Of a DNA stretch of 43,245 nucleotides, positions 14,015 through 20,474 are shown one piece after another (the stretch's first letter is position 1; each line of letters opens with the position of its first letter). The stretch is from a virus: positions 1-43,245 of IMG/VR virus record IMGVR_UViG_3300013307_000027. One strand, written 5' to 3'. A program made the position numbers and the translations under genes. The notes under the pieces were generated by a model. The model searched no databases. It was given only the letters and a program-made list of their open reading frames with translations, and was not told where the DNA came from.

Positions 14015-14500
14015 TCAGTCATCGTAGAGGCCCAGGCGAACGCGGACCTCCATATAGGTCGGCCATTCCATGCGGCCGGCCTCGCGATCATCATCGCGGA
14101 ATTGCTGGATCAGCTGATGCTTCTTGCGGGCGGCGCGCTTGCCCGCCTCACGTGCCTCAGGCGTGCCGCGCGTGCCGTTGCGGGTGATATAGGCGGTCAT
14201 CGCGAAGGAGGTCAGAACGCGGCCGCGCACGGTCTGGCGGTTGCTCCACGCGGTATTGTGCTCGGACGTGCAGAATAGCTGATTGCGCCTGTTGGGCTCA
14301 AAGAGCTTCATGCACTCCGGGCACTGCCGGGGTGCCCAGCCGCCCGCCTGTTGACCGGGTGGGCGGTTGTGGCCGATCTGAGAGCACCCTTGTAACGAGG
14401 GTGGCTTGTCGCTTTCGGCGTCACTCATAACGACGCCGGCCGCCGACCGGCCTTGCACGTCATCCAGGCACAGCGCGAAGATGCGCAAAGCGGCAGTCAT
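14015..14500 (-). CDS. Zinc-finger protein, HNH-like cysteine layout
   Basis: The 161-residue product starts at ATG 14500 in an ATGA overlap; ATG 14428 is an alternative inside. Residues about 59-83 hold CPECMKLFEPNRRNQLFCTS followed by EH, giving a C-x2-C...C-x3-H zinc site of the type often found near HNH or FCS-type fingers. The C-terminal region is helical and basic (GKRAARKKHQLIQQFRDDDR). No catalytic HNH triad is evident. It likely binds nucleic acid. It is the last gene of the second leftward cluster. Confidence 0.72.
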   Translation of the reverse strand: MTAALRIFALCLDDVQGRSAAGVVMSDAESDKPPSLQGCSQIGHNRPPGQQAGGWAPRQCPECMKLFEPNRRNQLFCTSEHNTAWSNRQTVRGRVLTSFAMTAYITRNGTRGTPEAREAGKRAARKKHQLIQQFRDDDREAGRMEWPTYMEVRVRLGLYDD

Positions 14501-14925
14501 CGTGACGTCGATGCGTCGCGCAATTGCGCGAGCCGCCCGCCCATGATCGCAAACACCCGCTCGACTTGCCAAGGCGCGGCGTTCCACAGCCAATCGCCGA
14601 TCGCGTCGATATCGTCGCCCTTGGCCAGCTGCTCGGCCGCGCGAGCCGTGCGCGCGCATTTCGGGCAGGCGTTAGGATCGATGCGCGGTGCGGGCGGTGT
14701 CGGCGGTTCGCCGTTGCCGCCGTCGCAGTCGCCCCGACCCGTGTCGACTGACAGATTGTTCGCCGGCAGTTCCAGCGACGCCAGCGCGCGGCCGGCGTTG
14801 AGAAAGGCGAGCAATCCCGGCTTATCGGTCGGCACGTCGACCTCGTCCCAAGCCTTGCCCGCGAGTGCCCGAGCATCGGCCTGAGTGCCGGCCCACTGGC
14901 CGGCAGCGGTGCGATAGAGCCTCAT
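14497..14925 (-). CDS. Hypothetical protein with CxxC motif
   Basis: This 142-residue protein starts MRLYRTAAGQWAGTQADARA, which reads like a small beta domain (common in phage proteins that open with MRLYRT). It continues with a Pro/Gly linker, then NACPKCARTARAAEQLAKGD, where a single C-x2-C occurs. It ends in a helical segment (IGDWLWNAAPWQVERVFAIM). The ATG at 14925 overlaps the upstream stop, and its own stop overlaps the next start. Function unknown. Confidence 0.72.
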   Translation of the reverse strand: MRLYRTAAGQWAGTQADARALAGKAWDEVDVPTDKPGLLAFLNAGRALASLELPANNLSVDTGRGDCDGGNGEPPTPPAPRIDPNACPKCARTARAAEQLAKGDDIDAIGDWLWNAAPWQVERVFAIMGGRLAQLRDASTSR

Positions 14926-15215
14926 GCGCGTTCTACCAGCGAAAGATTGAGTGGGATGAGCGTGTCGTCACGCCCGAGCACCGCGTACCGAGCGTAACAT
15001 TGCCCATCGCGCTCGGCGTAATGAGCATAGACGGCGCCGCGCTCATCGCCGGTGATGCACTCGCCGACCAAGAAACCGCCGGTGACGTAGATCGGCGGGA
15101 CGCAATCGAGCATTTCCTCAAGCTCGTCCGCGCTCACCGGCGTTGCGAGGGTATAGGGATCGTTCGCTTCATCGCGGATTGCCGCATAATCGTTGCGGCC
15201 TGTCTGATATGCCAT
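14922..15215 (-). CDS. Hypothetical acidic protein, first gene of second leftward cluster
   Basis: The 97-residue product begins MAYQTGRNDYAAIRDEANDP. It is acidic, with a pattern of helix (VSADELEEMLDCVPPIYVTG) followed by strands (GAVYAHYAERDGQCYARYAV). A ribosome site, GGAGG, lies six bases before ATG 15215. About 40-80 bp upstream sit two repressor operators and a TTGACA box. Expression should therefore rise when the repressor leaves. Function unknown; early position and acidity would suit an inhibitor of a host DNA-binding protein. Confidence 0.72.
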   Translation of the reverse strand: MAYQTGRNDYAAIRDEANDPYTLATPVSADELEEMLDCVPPIYVTGGFLVGECITGDERGAVYAHYAERDGQCYARYAVLGRDDTLIPLNLSLVERA

Positions 15216-15252
15216 GTCGGCCTCCGTTCACGATAAACTGACAGCCAATTAT

Positions 15253-15299
15253 TTAGCTATCTGCTAAGTTCTCTAACTTAGCGATATGCTAAATGTCAA
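15253..15299 (-). promoter_or_regulatory. Leftward promoter with operators E and F
   Basis: Two operators lie 25 bp apart centre to centre: E TTAGCTATCTGCTAA (15253-15267, identical to operator A) and F TTAGCGATATGCTAA (15278-15292). A perfect -35 box TTGACA (15299-15294, minus strand) is followed by a 17-nt spacer containing F and a weak -10, TTAGAG (15276-15271). TAAATA over E is another possible -10, but spacing is less clear. The promoter would drive the genes from 15215 down to 14015. Confidence 0.6.
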
Positions 15300-15489
15300 T
15301 GCTTATCATCCGAAGCGATTACAACCGCTTGACCAAAATTAACGCTCGCGCCCAGGTGCGCCCGCAGGGCGCGCCGACCGGGGCGCGATCATCATCAATC
15401 CTTTCTTTCCGCGCCGCTTTTCTCACCCCGACCCAATCCAATCGAGCAAGTTTCAGCCCGGATTTTGCCTGCGATTTTGGGTCGGGGGT

Positions 15490-15751
15490 GTTCCGTTGGT
15501 GCCGGGCTGTTCCATGGCGTTTGGAACACGTATGCTGTTGATATATCGTGTTAATTCAGCGCGTTCCATATGTTCCGATCGGAGCGGCTTGGATCGGTGA
15601 TGCACGCGCGCGCGATCCGCGACGCATGCGCGCGAAAGCGCGGAACATATGGAACACACCTAGGCGTCGCTTCGTAAGGTATTGATAGAGCGCGGTTTTG
15701 CTGTTCCGTTGAGGCGTTCCAAGCGGGCAATTGGAGCGGTACGAAAGGAAC
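15490..15751. repeat. Cluster of ten GTTCC/GGAAC words with AT-rich patch, possible origin
   Basis: GTTCC or its complement occurs at 15490, 15509, 15523, 15563, 15572, 15642, 15651, 15703, 15716 and 15747 (first base of each). Chance would give about one in this length. Several form palindromes: TGTTCCA-N7-TGGAACA (15508-15528) and a 14-bp perfect inverted repeat, GTTCCATATGTTCC at 15563-15576 with its complement at 15642-15655. An AT-rich stretch (about 15531-15560, with TTGATATATCG) lies between. This layout fits a protein-binding array such as a replication origin. No convincing gene covers it. Confidence 0.5.
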
Positions 15752-15765
15752 ATCGGGCCGCGCTC

Positions 15766-15795
15766 TTGCGCTGTGACTTCGCGATACGCTAAGTC
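15766..15795 (+). promoter_or_regulatory. Rightward promoter with operator G
   Basis: TTGCGC (15766-15771), an 18-nt spacer and TAAGTC (15790-15795) surround operator TTCGCGATACGCTAA (15778-15792), which has one mismatch to the perfect palindrome. The -10 matches the one at 9293. An ATG follows nine bases later at 15805, again suggesting a leaderless message. It could also supply transcripts reaching the terminase genes 0.75 kb downstream. Confidence 0.5.
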
Positions 15796-15804
15796 GCTGA
15801 CCCC

Positions 15805-16539
15805 ATGGGGCGGGATCAGTCGAGCATTTGCGCTGCAGCGCTTCGCGATCCGAATAAAATAGGGGGCGGATATGTCGCGCCCGCGTCTCAATGCCCCTTC
15901 GTCGCGAGGGGCGCGGCGTTCCTGGGGGATTTTCTAGCGCGATCGGCGTCGGCGGGTGCAGCTGCGCTGCTGCAGCGCGCCGAGCTGGGCGAGGGATTCG
16001 GCCAGGCGCATCAGATCCCGCGCATCGTGGAATATCAGGCACTTAGCCGCTCTGACGTGGTGACCGTCGCATGGCGCCCGTCGCACAGCAGGGCTCAAGC
16101 CTCTGATAACTGGCCGAAATGGCCTGCCTGTCGTCTAATCGCCAATTTGACCGGTGGCCGGCTGGGAGCGATCGAGGTCGGCGCCGGTCGCGCGCGCCGG
16201 ACGATTCGCCAAGGCCCCCCGGCTCCCCCCTTTGGCCCGCGACCCAAACCTATGACCGTCGCGTCCGGCAGACCCAGCCCTAGCGAAAATTGTCTTCCGT
16301 TCTCGACCCGTTCCGCTTGCGTGACCGAGCGAGGCGGCGAACTTTCATTTGGGCGCATGGGGTCGGGGGTTTGGGCCGCGCTGGCGCGCGATCAGCGTTC
16401 AGGCGTTGGCCTGGGCCGAAAGGGCTTGGTGCTGATCAACGGGGTCGGGGGTTGGCAACCGCTCGGGGTCCGACGTGAGAGGGCGAATCCGGCCAAGCTG
16501 CTCGCGATCGGCGCGGCTGTCAACGGGGTGGCGCGATGA
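15805..16539 (+). CDS. Uncertain open frame before the terminase genes
   Basis: A 244-codon frame runs from ATG 15805, just after the operator-G promoter, to a TGA that overlaps the terminase start (ATGA). Both junctions look natural. The inside does not: much of residues 120-190 is low-complexity Pro/Ser/Arg text, and third-codon-position G+C is below that of the neighbours. A shorter version from ATG 16357 (60 residues) has better codon use. It may be partly an untranslated leader. The whole interval 15216-16535 has no other strong gene candidate except the small minus-strand frame listed separately. Confidence 0.3.
   Translation: MGRDQSSICAAALRDPNKIGGGYVAPASQCPFVARGAAFLGDFLARSASAGAAALLQRAELGEGFGQAHQIPRIVEYQALSRSDVVTVAWRPSHSRAQASDNWPKWPACRLIANLTGGRLGAIEVGAGRARRTIRQGPPAPPFGPRPKPMTVASGRPSPSENCLPFSTRSACVTERGGELSFGRMGSGVWAALARDQRSGVGLGRKGLVLINGVGGWQPLGVRRERANPAKLLAIGAAVNGVAR
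15934..16086 (-). CDS. Small minus-strand frame, possible 50-residue protein
   Basis: From GTG 16086 to TAG 15934 the minus strand encodes VRRAPCDGHHVRAAKCLIFH followed by a leucine-rich amphipathic helix (DLMRLAESLAQLGALQQRSC) and an Arg-rich tail. Codon third positions are about 80 percent G or C, as in the real genes here and unlike the overlapping plus frame. The Cys/His-rich start (C-D-G-H-H then C) could bind metal. No ribosome site is visible, and the direction opposes the downstream operon. It is a candidate only. Confidence 0.4.
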   Translation of the reverse strand: MRRAPCDGHHVRAAKCLIFHDARDLMRLAESLAQLGALQQRSCTRRRRSR

Positions 16540-17297
16540 GCGAACCCGCCGGCAGCATGGAAAAGGCCTTTCGCGAGGTCACCAGCGGCGCGGTGGTTGG
16601 CGTTGCGGCAGATCCGCAGCAGCTCGATCTGCTACGCGACGAACAGGGCAAGCTGCCGCCCGACGTGTTTCGCCGGCTTCGCGCCGAGCAGCGCGGGCGC
16701 GGGCGTCCGGCCGGCGCGGGGAACCGGCGCAACAAGAAGCTCGCCCAGCTCATCTGCGAGAAACACGGCGACCCGGTGATCTTCATGGCGGGCGTGTATG
16801 ACATGCCGCTCGACCAGCTGGTCGAGCTGCTCCGCATCGCCGACAATTCGCACGAGCGCGAAGCCCAGATGATGGCGCTGGCCGGGCGGTTCGAGGATCA
16901 CATCAAGAAGCTCACCGATCGCGGCACGATGGCGACCAAGGCCGAGTGGCAGCAGATCGAGCGCGTCCTAGACCGGCTGATCGACGTGTCGAAGATGATC
17001 CAGTTCAAGCCGGGCGACCTCGCCGCCAAGGCGCTGATGACCCAGCTCGCGGCCGCGAAGGAAGTCGGGCCGTACGTCCACGGCAAACAGCCGATTTCTG
17101 TCGAGGTCACCAGTAAGGCCGACCTCGTCGTGTTCGCGCCGGAAATCCTCAAGCAACACGGGCTCGACCCCGAAGCGGTGCAGGCGGCGATCGCCAAACA
17201 TGGGCTCGAGGCTTTCGACCCCGACACGATGACGCTGCAGCTGCCGGCGCCCGAGGAAGGCGAGTTCGAGGAAGTTGGGGAGGGCAGCGATGACTAA
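16536..17297 (+). CDS. Terminase small subunit (probable)
   Basis: The 253-residue product lies two genes before the large terminase, the usual place. It contains GRGRPAGAGNRRNKKLAQLI (about residues 54-73), a Gly/Arg-rich hinge followed by a helix that resembles the DNA-binding start of some phage small terminases. A helical middle follows (QLVELLRIADNSHEREAQMM), and then an acidic C-terminus (PAPEEGEFEEVGEGSDD) suited to contact the large subunit. It would recognise the packaging site and recruit the motor. The assignment rests on position and general features, so it is less certain than for the large subunit. Confidence 0.7.
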   Translation: MSEPAGSMEKAFREVTSGAVVGVAADPQQLDLLRDEQGKLPPDVFRRLRAEQRGRGRPAGAGNRRNKKLAQLICEKHGDPVIFMAGVYDMPLDQLVELLRIADNSHEREAQMMALAGRFEDHIKKLTDRGTMATKAEWQQIERVLDRLIDVSKMIQFKPGDLAAKALMTQLAAAKEVGPYVHGKQPISVEVTSKADLVVFAPEILKQHGLDPEAVQAAIAKHGLEAFDPDTMTLQLPAPEEGEFEEVGEGSDD

Positions 17298-17721
17298 TCA
17301 GGGCGCGACCGGGCCACAACTTTACGTGCCGGGCCGCGGACGCTGCGCCAAATGCGGTTTCGAACTTAACTCCGTGATCCTGAATGTAATCGATGGCTCG
17401 GCGGTCGCTGGCAACACCATTGGGGAGAAGTGTCCGAACGATGGTGCGCCGCTCTGGCGCGTGTCATACGAGGACGCTTATCGCGAGCTGTTCGAGCATT
17501 CCGAAAAGCCGTTCGTTATCATGGCAATTGTTGATCGCCTCCGTGAAGAAGAAGGGGCGACGGTCGCGTTTTGCTGTGACAATCCAGACTTTAACGGCCT
17601 GCCGAACTGCTGTGTGATCTATAACGGATCAGCGACGGACTGGCAGGATGAGCACTTCCGCGCCGACAGCCTGATCGAGTGCCTCGAATTGGCGGAAGCC
17701 CGGAAGCGCGGCCGCGAATGA
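17290..17721 (+). CDS. Zinc-ribbon hypothetical protein within the terminase operon
   Basis: This 143-residue protein starts MTNQGATGPQLYVPGRGRCA at ATG 17290, with ribosome site GGGGAGGG and an 8-nt overlap with the small terminase gene. A zinc-ribbon-like pair is visible: C-x2-C near residue 19 (RCAKCGFEL) and a further Cys near 49 (KCPNDGAPLW). The rest is an acidic alpha/beta domain with several Cys (VAFCCDNPDF, PNCCVIYNG). Unusual in sitting between the terminase genes. A packaging or nuclease accessory role is possible. Not recognised. Confidence 0.75.
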   Translation: MTNQGATGPQLYVPGRGRCAKCGFELNSVILNVIDGSAVAGNTIGEKCPNDGAPLWRVSYEDAYRELFEHSEKPFVIMAIVDRLREEEGATVAFCCDNPDFNGLPNCCVIYNGSATDWQDEHFRADSLIECLELAEARKRGRE

Positions 17722-19283
17722 ACATGCTCGCGCACGAATTCGACGGTTCGGAAGGCAATTCCAAGATCGTCACGTTCAAGCCGGTCGGACCGGTGGCGCG
17801 CGCGTTCATCAACGACAGGATTTTTATCTCGTCGATCATGGGGCCGTACGGCTCGGCCAAGACGACAAGTTGCTTTCAGAAGATCCTCAACGCCGCGATC
17901 TGGCAGAACCCGGATTCGGAGGGAATTCGCCGCATCCGCGTGTGCGTCATCCGCGCGACCTATGCCCAGCTGCAGACCAACGTCATGGCGGACTGGTTCA
18001 GCTGGTTCCCGAAAACGGACAAGAACTGGAACGGTGAGCAGATGAAGCACACCGTGACGATCGACCTGCCCGGCCTAGGCCGACTGGTGATCGAGATGCT
18101 GTTTCGCGCGCTCGGCGACCTGAAAGCCGAAGAGGTTTTCAAGGGCATGGCGCTGACCCTGCTGTGGCTCAACGAAGTCGACACGCTGGATATGTCGGTG
18201 CTCAAGTTCGGCTTGCCGCGCGTCGGCCGCTTTCCGGGCTCGAAAGACGGCGGTTGCGCCTGGTCGGGCATCATCGCCGACTTCAACGCACCCGACGTCG
18301 ACAATTGGGTCTACGATTTCCTGGTCAACAAGGATTTCGGCGAGGACATGGCCGATATGGTCGCGCAGCTGCGCGAGATCTACGGCCCGCTGTTCGACAT
18401 CAGCTTTCACCGCCAGCCGGGCGGGCGCGAGCCGAATGCCGAAAACCTCGATAACCTGCCGGCCGGTTACTATCAGCGCATGCTGATCGGCCTCAACGAC
18501 AATGAGGTTCGGCGGTTCGTCGACAACGAATTCGGCGCGGTGAGCAACGGCCAGCCGGTCTATCCCGAGTATAACGACAGCTTCCATTGCAAGACGAGCG
18601 GGCTCGCGGTGTTGCCCGGCAAGCCGATCCATATCGGGTTGGACGGTGGCAGCACGCCCGCGGCGGTGTTCGGCCAGGAAGACGAAGACGGCCAAATCCG
18701 CGTGCTCGGCGAGCTGGTGGTGATGAACCCCGACGCGACCAAGCAACTCGCCAAGCTCGGCCCGACCAGCTTCGCGCGCGAGTGCCGCGCGTTCCTCGAT
18801 CGCAATTGGCCGCGCGCCAGGGTCGGCGACGTGTGGGGCGACCCCGCGATGTTCTATGGCGGCGACGACGAAGACCTGAGCTGGGCGATGCTGTTCGGCA
18901 AGGAATTCAAGGTCAAGGTCAAGCCGGCGCCCGCGAAGGGCAACCGGTTGACCGTGCGGCTGGAAACGGTGCGCAAGTGCCTGACCATCAACGTCGGGTC
19001 GAAACCGGGCATCGTGATCGCCGACAGCTGCCGCCATCTGCGGCGCGGCTTCAACAACGGCTATGTCATCCAGCGGGTGAAGTTCTCTGACGGCAGCGGC
19101 CGCTGGAAAGACGAACCGAACAAGAACGATTTCAGCCACGTCCACGACGCGCTGCAATACCTCGTCTGCGGACTGCGCAAGCGGGGCCAGGTCAGTGATG
19201 ATCTCGACGCGCGCGACGATCGGCGCCGCGCCCGACCAACCAAGGTCAGTTACGGCAAGAGCTATTTCGCAGGAGGGCGGTGA
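17718..19283 (+). CDS. terL: Terminase large subunit (packaging ATPase-nuclease)
   Basis: The 521-residue product powers DNA packaging into the prohead and cuts concatemers. The N-terminal ATPase has Walker A GPYGSAKT (residues 42-49) and Walker B LTLLWLNE (about 146-153, with E153 as catalytic base), with Q-motif-like residues before it. The C-terminal RNase-H-like nuclease has IHIGLDGGSTPAAV with D309, D375 in VWGDPAMF and D477 in HVHDALQYL, giving three acidic residues. The start is ATG 17718 because ATGA overlaps the previous stop; upstream codons belong to shadow sequence. Length and layout are standard for podoviruses. Confidence 0.95.
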   Translation: MNMLAHEFDGSEGNSKIVTFKPVGPVARAFINDRIFISSIMGPYGSAKTTSCFQKILNAAIWQNPDSEGIRRIRVCVIRATYAQLQTNVMADWFSWFPKTDKNWNGEQMKHTVTIDLPGLGRLVIEMLFRALGDLKAEEVFKGMALTLLWLNEVDTLDMSVLKFGLPRVGRFPGSKDGGCAWSGIIADFNAPDVDNWVYDFLVNKDFGEDMADMVAQLREIYGPLFDISFHRQPGGREPNAENLDNLPAGYYQRMLIGLNDNEVRRFVDNEFGAVSNGQPVYPEYNDSFHCKTSGLAVLPGKPIHIGLDGGSTPAAVFGQEDEDGQIRVLGELVVMNPDATKQLAKLGPTSFARECRAFLDRNWPRARVGDVWGDPAMFYGGDDEDLSWAMLFGKEFKVKVKPAPAKGNRLTVRLETVRKCLTINVGSKPGIVIADSCRHLRRGFNNGYVIQRVKFSDGSGRWKDEPNKNDFSHVHDALQYLVCGLRKRGQVSDDLDARDDRRRARPTKVSYGKSYFAGGR

Positions 19284-19528
19284 TGGGTTTCATACCAGCA
19301 TTATTGGGCGGTGGATTGGTCGGCGGCGCCGTCAGCCTGCTGACCGGCAAGAAGAAGGACGCCCCGGCCGCACCGGCGGCGCCACTGGTCCCGACGCGCA
19401 ACGCGGCGATGGACGCGGCGCGGCGCGATGACGTGCTGCGTCGACGTCGTGGCGCGGGTGCGAACGAACTGACGGGCGGGGGCGCGGAAGCGTCGACCGG
19501 CGGCGGCAAGACGCTGCTCGGGCAGTAA
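19283..19528 (+). CDS. Small structural/assembly protein between terminase and portal
   Basis: The 81-residue product has a glycine-rich hydrophobic N-terminus (MGFIPALLGGGLVGGAVSLL), an Ala/Pro linker and a C-terminus RRRRGAGANELTGGGAEAST ending in GKTLLGQ. From memory, small proteins with a similar Gly-rich ending that closes in T-x-LLG occur next to the portal gene in podoviruses and related phages, with no firm function. The ribosome site AGGAGGG is excellent. Its ATG shares a base with the terminase stop (TGATG). The N-terminal segment could be a membrane or hydrophobic anchor. Confidence 0.75.
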   Translation: MGFIPALLGGGLVGGAVSLLTGKKKDAPAAPAAPLVPTRNAAMDAARRDDVLRRRRGAGANELTGGGAEASTGGGKTLLGQ

Positions 19529-19545
19529 CCAAAAGGAGCGAGACG

Positions 19546-20421
19546 ATGGAAAATACTAAGCCAGCGGATAAGACTTCCGCAAACAAAAGAACGCCAAGTC
19601 AGCCATTTAGCGCTGACGAAGTAAAAAATATTTTGGGTGTGTTGTTGCCGGAAATGCTCGCTGCCGCGTTGCCCGACGCATTGTCGGTAGCACTTCCCGA
19701 CGCGCTTGTCATCGTGCTGCCGGATGCGATGGCCGCTGAGTTCGAAAAGTCACCGCCGAAGATCAACGTTGACGAACTCAGCGCTATTCTCCGCGAGAAT
19801 CTTACCGGCGTGATCAGAGAAGTGATGCCCGACATCCTGCCGGACATGCTCGCGGCGCAGCTGCCGGGCGCGCTGGCCGACGAACGCAGCGCCCAGGCGG
19901 CAAGCGTGGAACTCGACAGCGAGCAAAAGGCGCAGGCCGATGCGGATGCCCGTGCAGCGGCCCAGGCAGAGGCCCAGGCGCGCCTGGCCGCACAGGAAAA
20001 GGCCGACGCGGCCGCAGCCAGGGCGGCGGTCAAGAAGCGCGAGGAAGGACATCGCGAGGCCGCTGGTGCCTATGCCGACGCCAACACGGCGCGCGAGCTG
20101 GGCGAGGCGGCGAAGCCGGCGGATGGCGCATGCGTTATCCGCTTTTCGGACGGATCGACTTTCTACACCGGGCGATCGCCGATCGTCACGCAGCCCGAGC
20201 ATTTCACCTTGAACGGCGGCGGTGCGGTCTTTGGCGGTGCAATCACGTTCGATTCCACCGCGGATCAGGCCAAGCTGACCGAGGCGTGGCTGATCGACGA
20301 AGACGGCGGCGCCACGCGGTGCATGCTGGGCAGCGCGCTTGTGGTCGGCGGCGGTCAGGATGCGCTGATCCCCGCCAATCATCTGCTGTTCAGGCCCGAG
20401 CCGGCCCAGCCGAGCACGTAA
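19546..20421 (+). CDS. Repeat-containing Ala-rich protein, possible moron or head protein
   Basis: This 291-residue protein has three parts. Residues about 30-65 and 90-112 repeat LPDAL-like units (LPEMLAAALPDALSVALPDA and MPDILPDMLAAQLPGAL). Residues 115-190 are a long Ala/Gln/Glu/Arg coiled coil. Residues 195-290 look like a beta-rich domain (VIRFSDGSTFYTGRS and onward). The first 30 codons are unusually A+T-rich (AAT, ACT, AAA) for this element. It has its own ribosome site (AAGGAG) and is followed at once by an intrinsic terminator. This is typical of a late-acquired insert (moron), but a head-related role is equally possible. Not recognised. Confidence 0.8.
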   Translation: MENTKPADKTSANKRTPSQPFSADEVKNILGVLLPEMLAAALPDALSVALPDALVIVLPDAMAAEFEKSPPKINVDELSAILRENLTGVIREVMPDILPDMLAAQLPGALADERSAQAASVELDSEQKAQADADARAAAQAEAQARLAAQEKADAAAARAAVKKREEGHREAAGAYADANTARELGEAAKPADGACVIRFSDGSTFYTGRSPIVTQPEHFTLNGGGAVFGGAITFDSTADQAKLTEAWLIDEDGGATRCMLGSALVVGGGQDALIPANHLLFRPEPAQPST

Positions 20422-20429
20422 CATCGTTC

Positions 20430-20461
20430 GCGCGGGCCGTTTGGAGCGGCCCGCGCCTTTT
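20430..20461 (+). terminator. Intrinsic terminator between the repeat protein and the portal gene
   Basis: A perfect 10-bp G+C stem (20430-20439 pairs with 20447-20456) with a 7-nt loop is followed by C and TTTT (20458-20461). This is a strong rho-independent terminator placed inside the packaging-head gene run, 14 nt before the portal start. Late transcription must read through it, or a further promoter lies downstream. Confidence 0.75.
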
Positions 20462-20474
20462 CCGGGGGTGACCA

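Noticed and set aside
15453-15659. Minus-strand frame of 68 codons
   Set aside because: It covers the GTTCC repeat cluster, has poor codon bias and no ribosome site. The region is better explained as a cis element.
16357-16465. Repeated GGGGTCGGGGGTT words at about 16360 and 16440
   Set aside because: Only two or three copies exist in a G-rich stretch, and no pairing or spacing suggests function.
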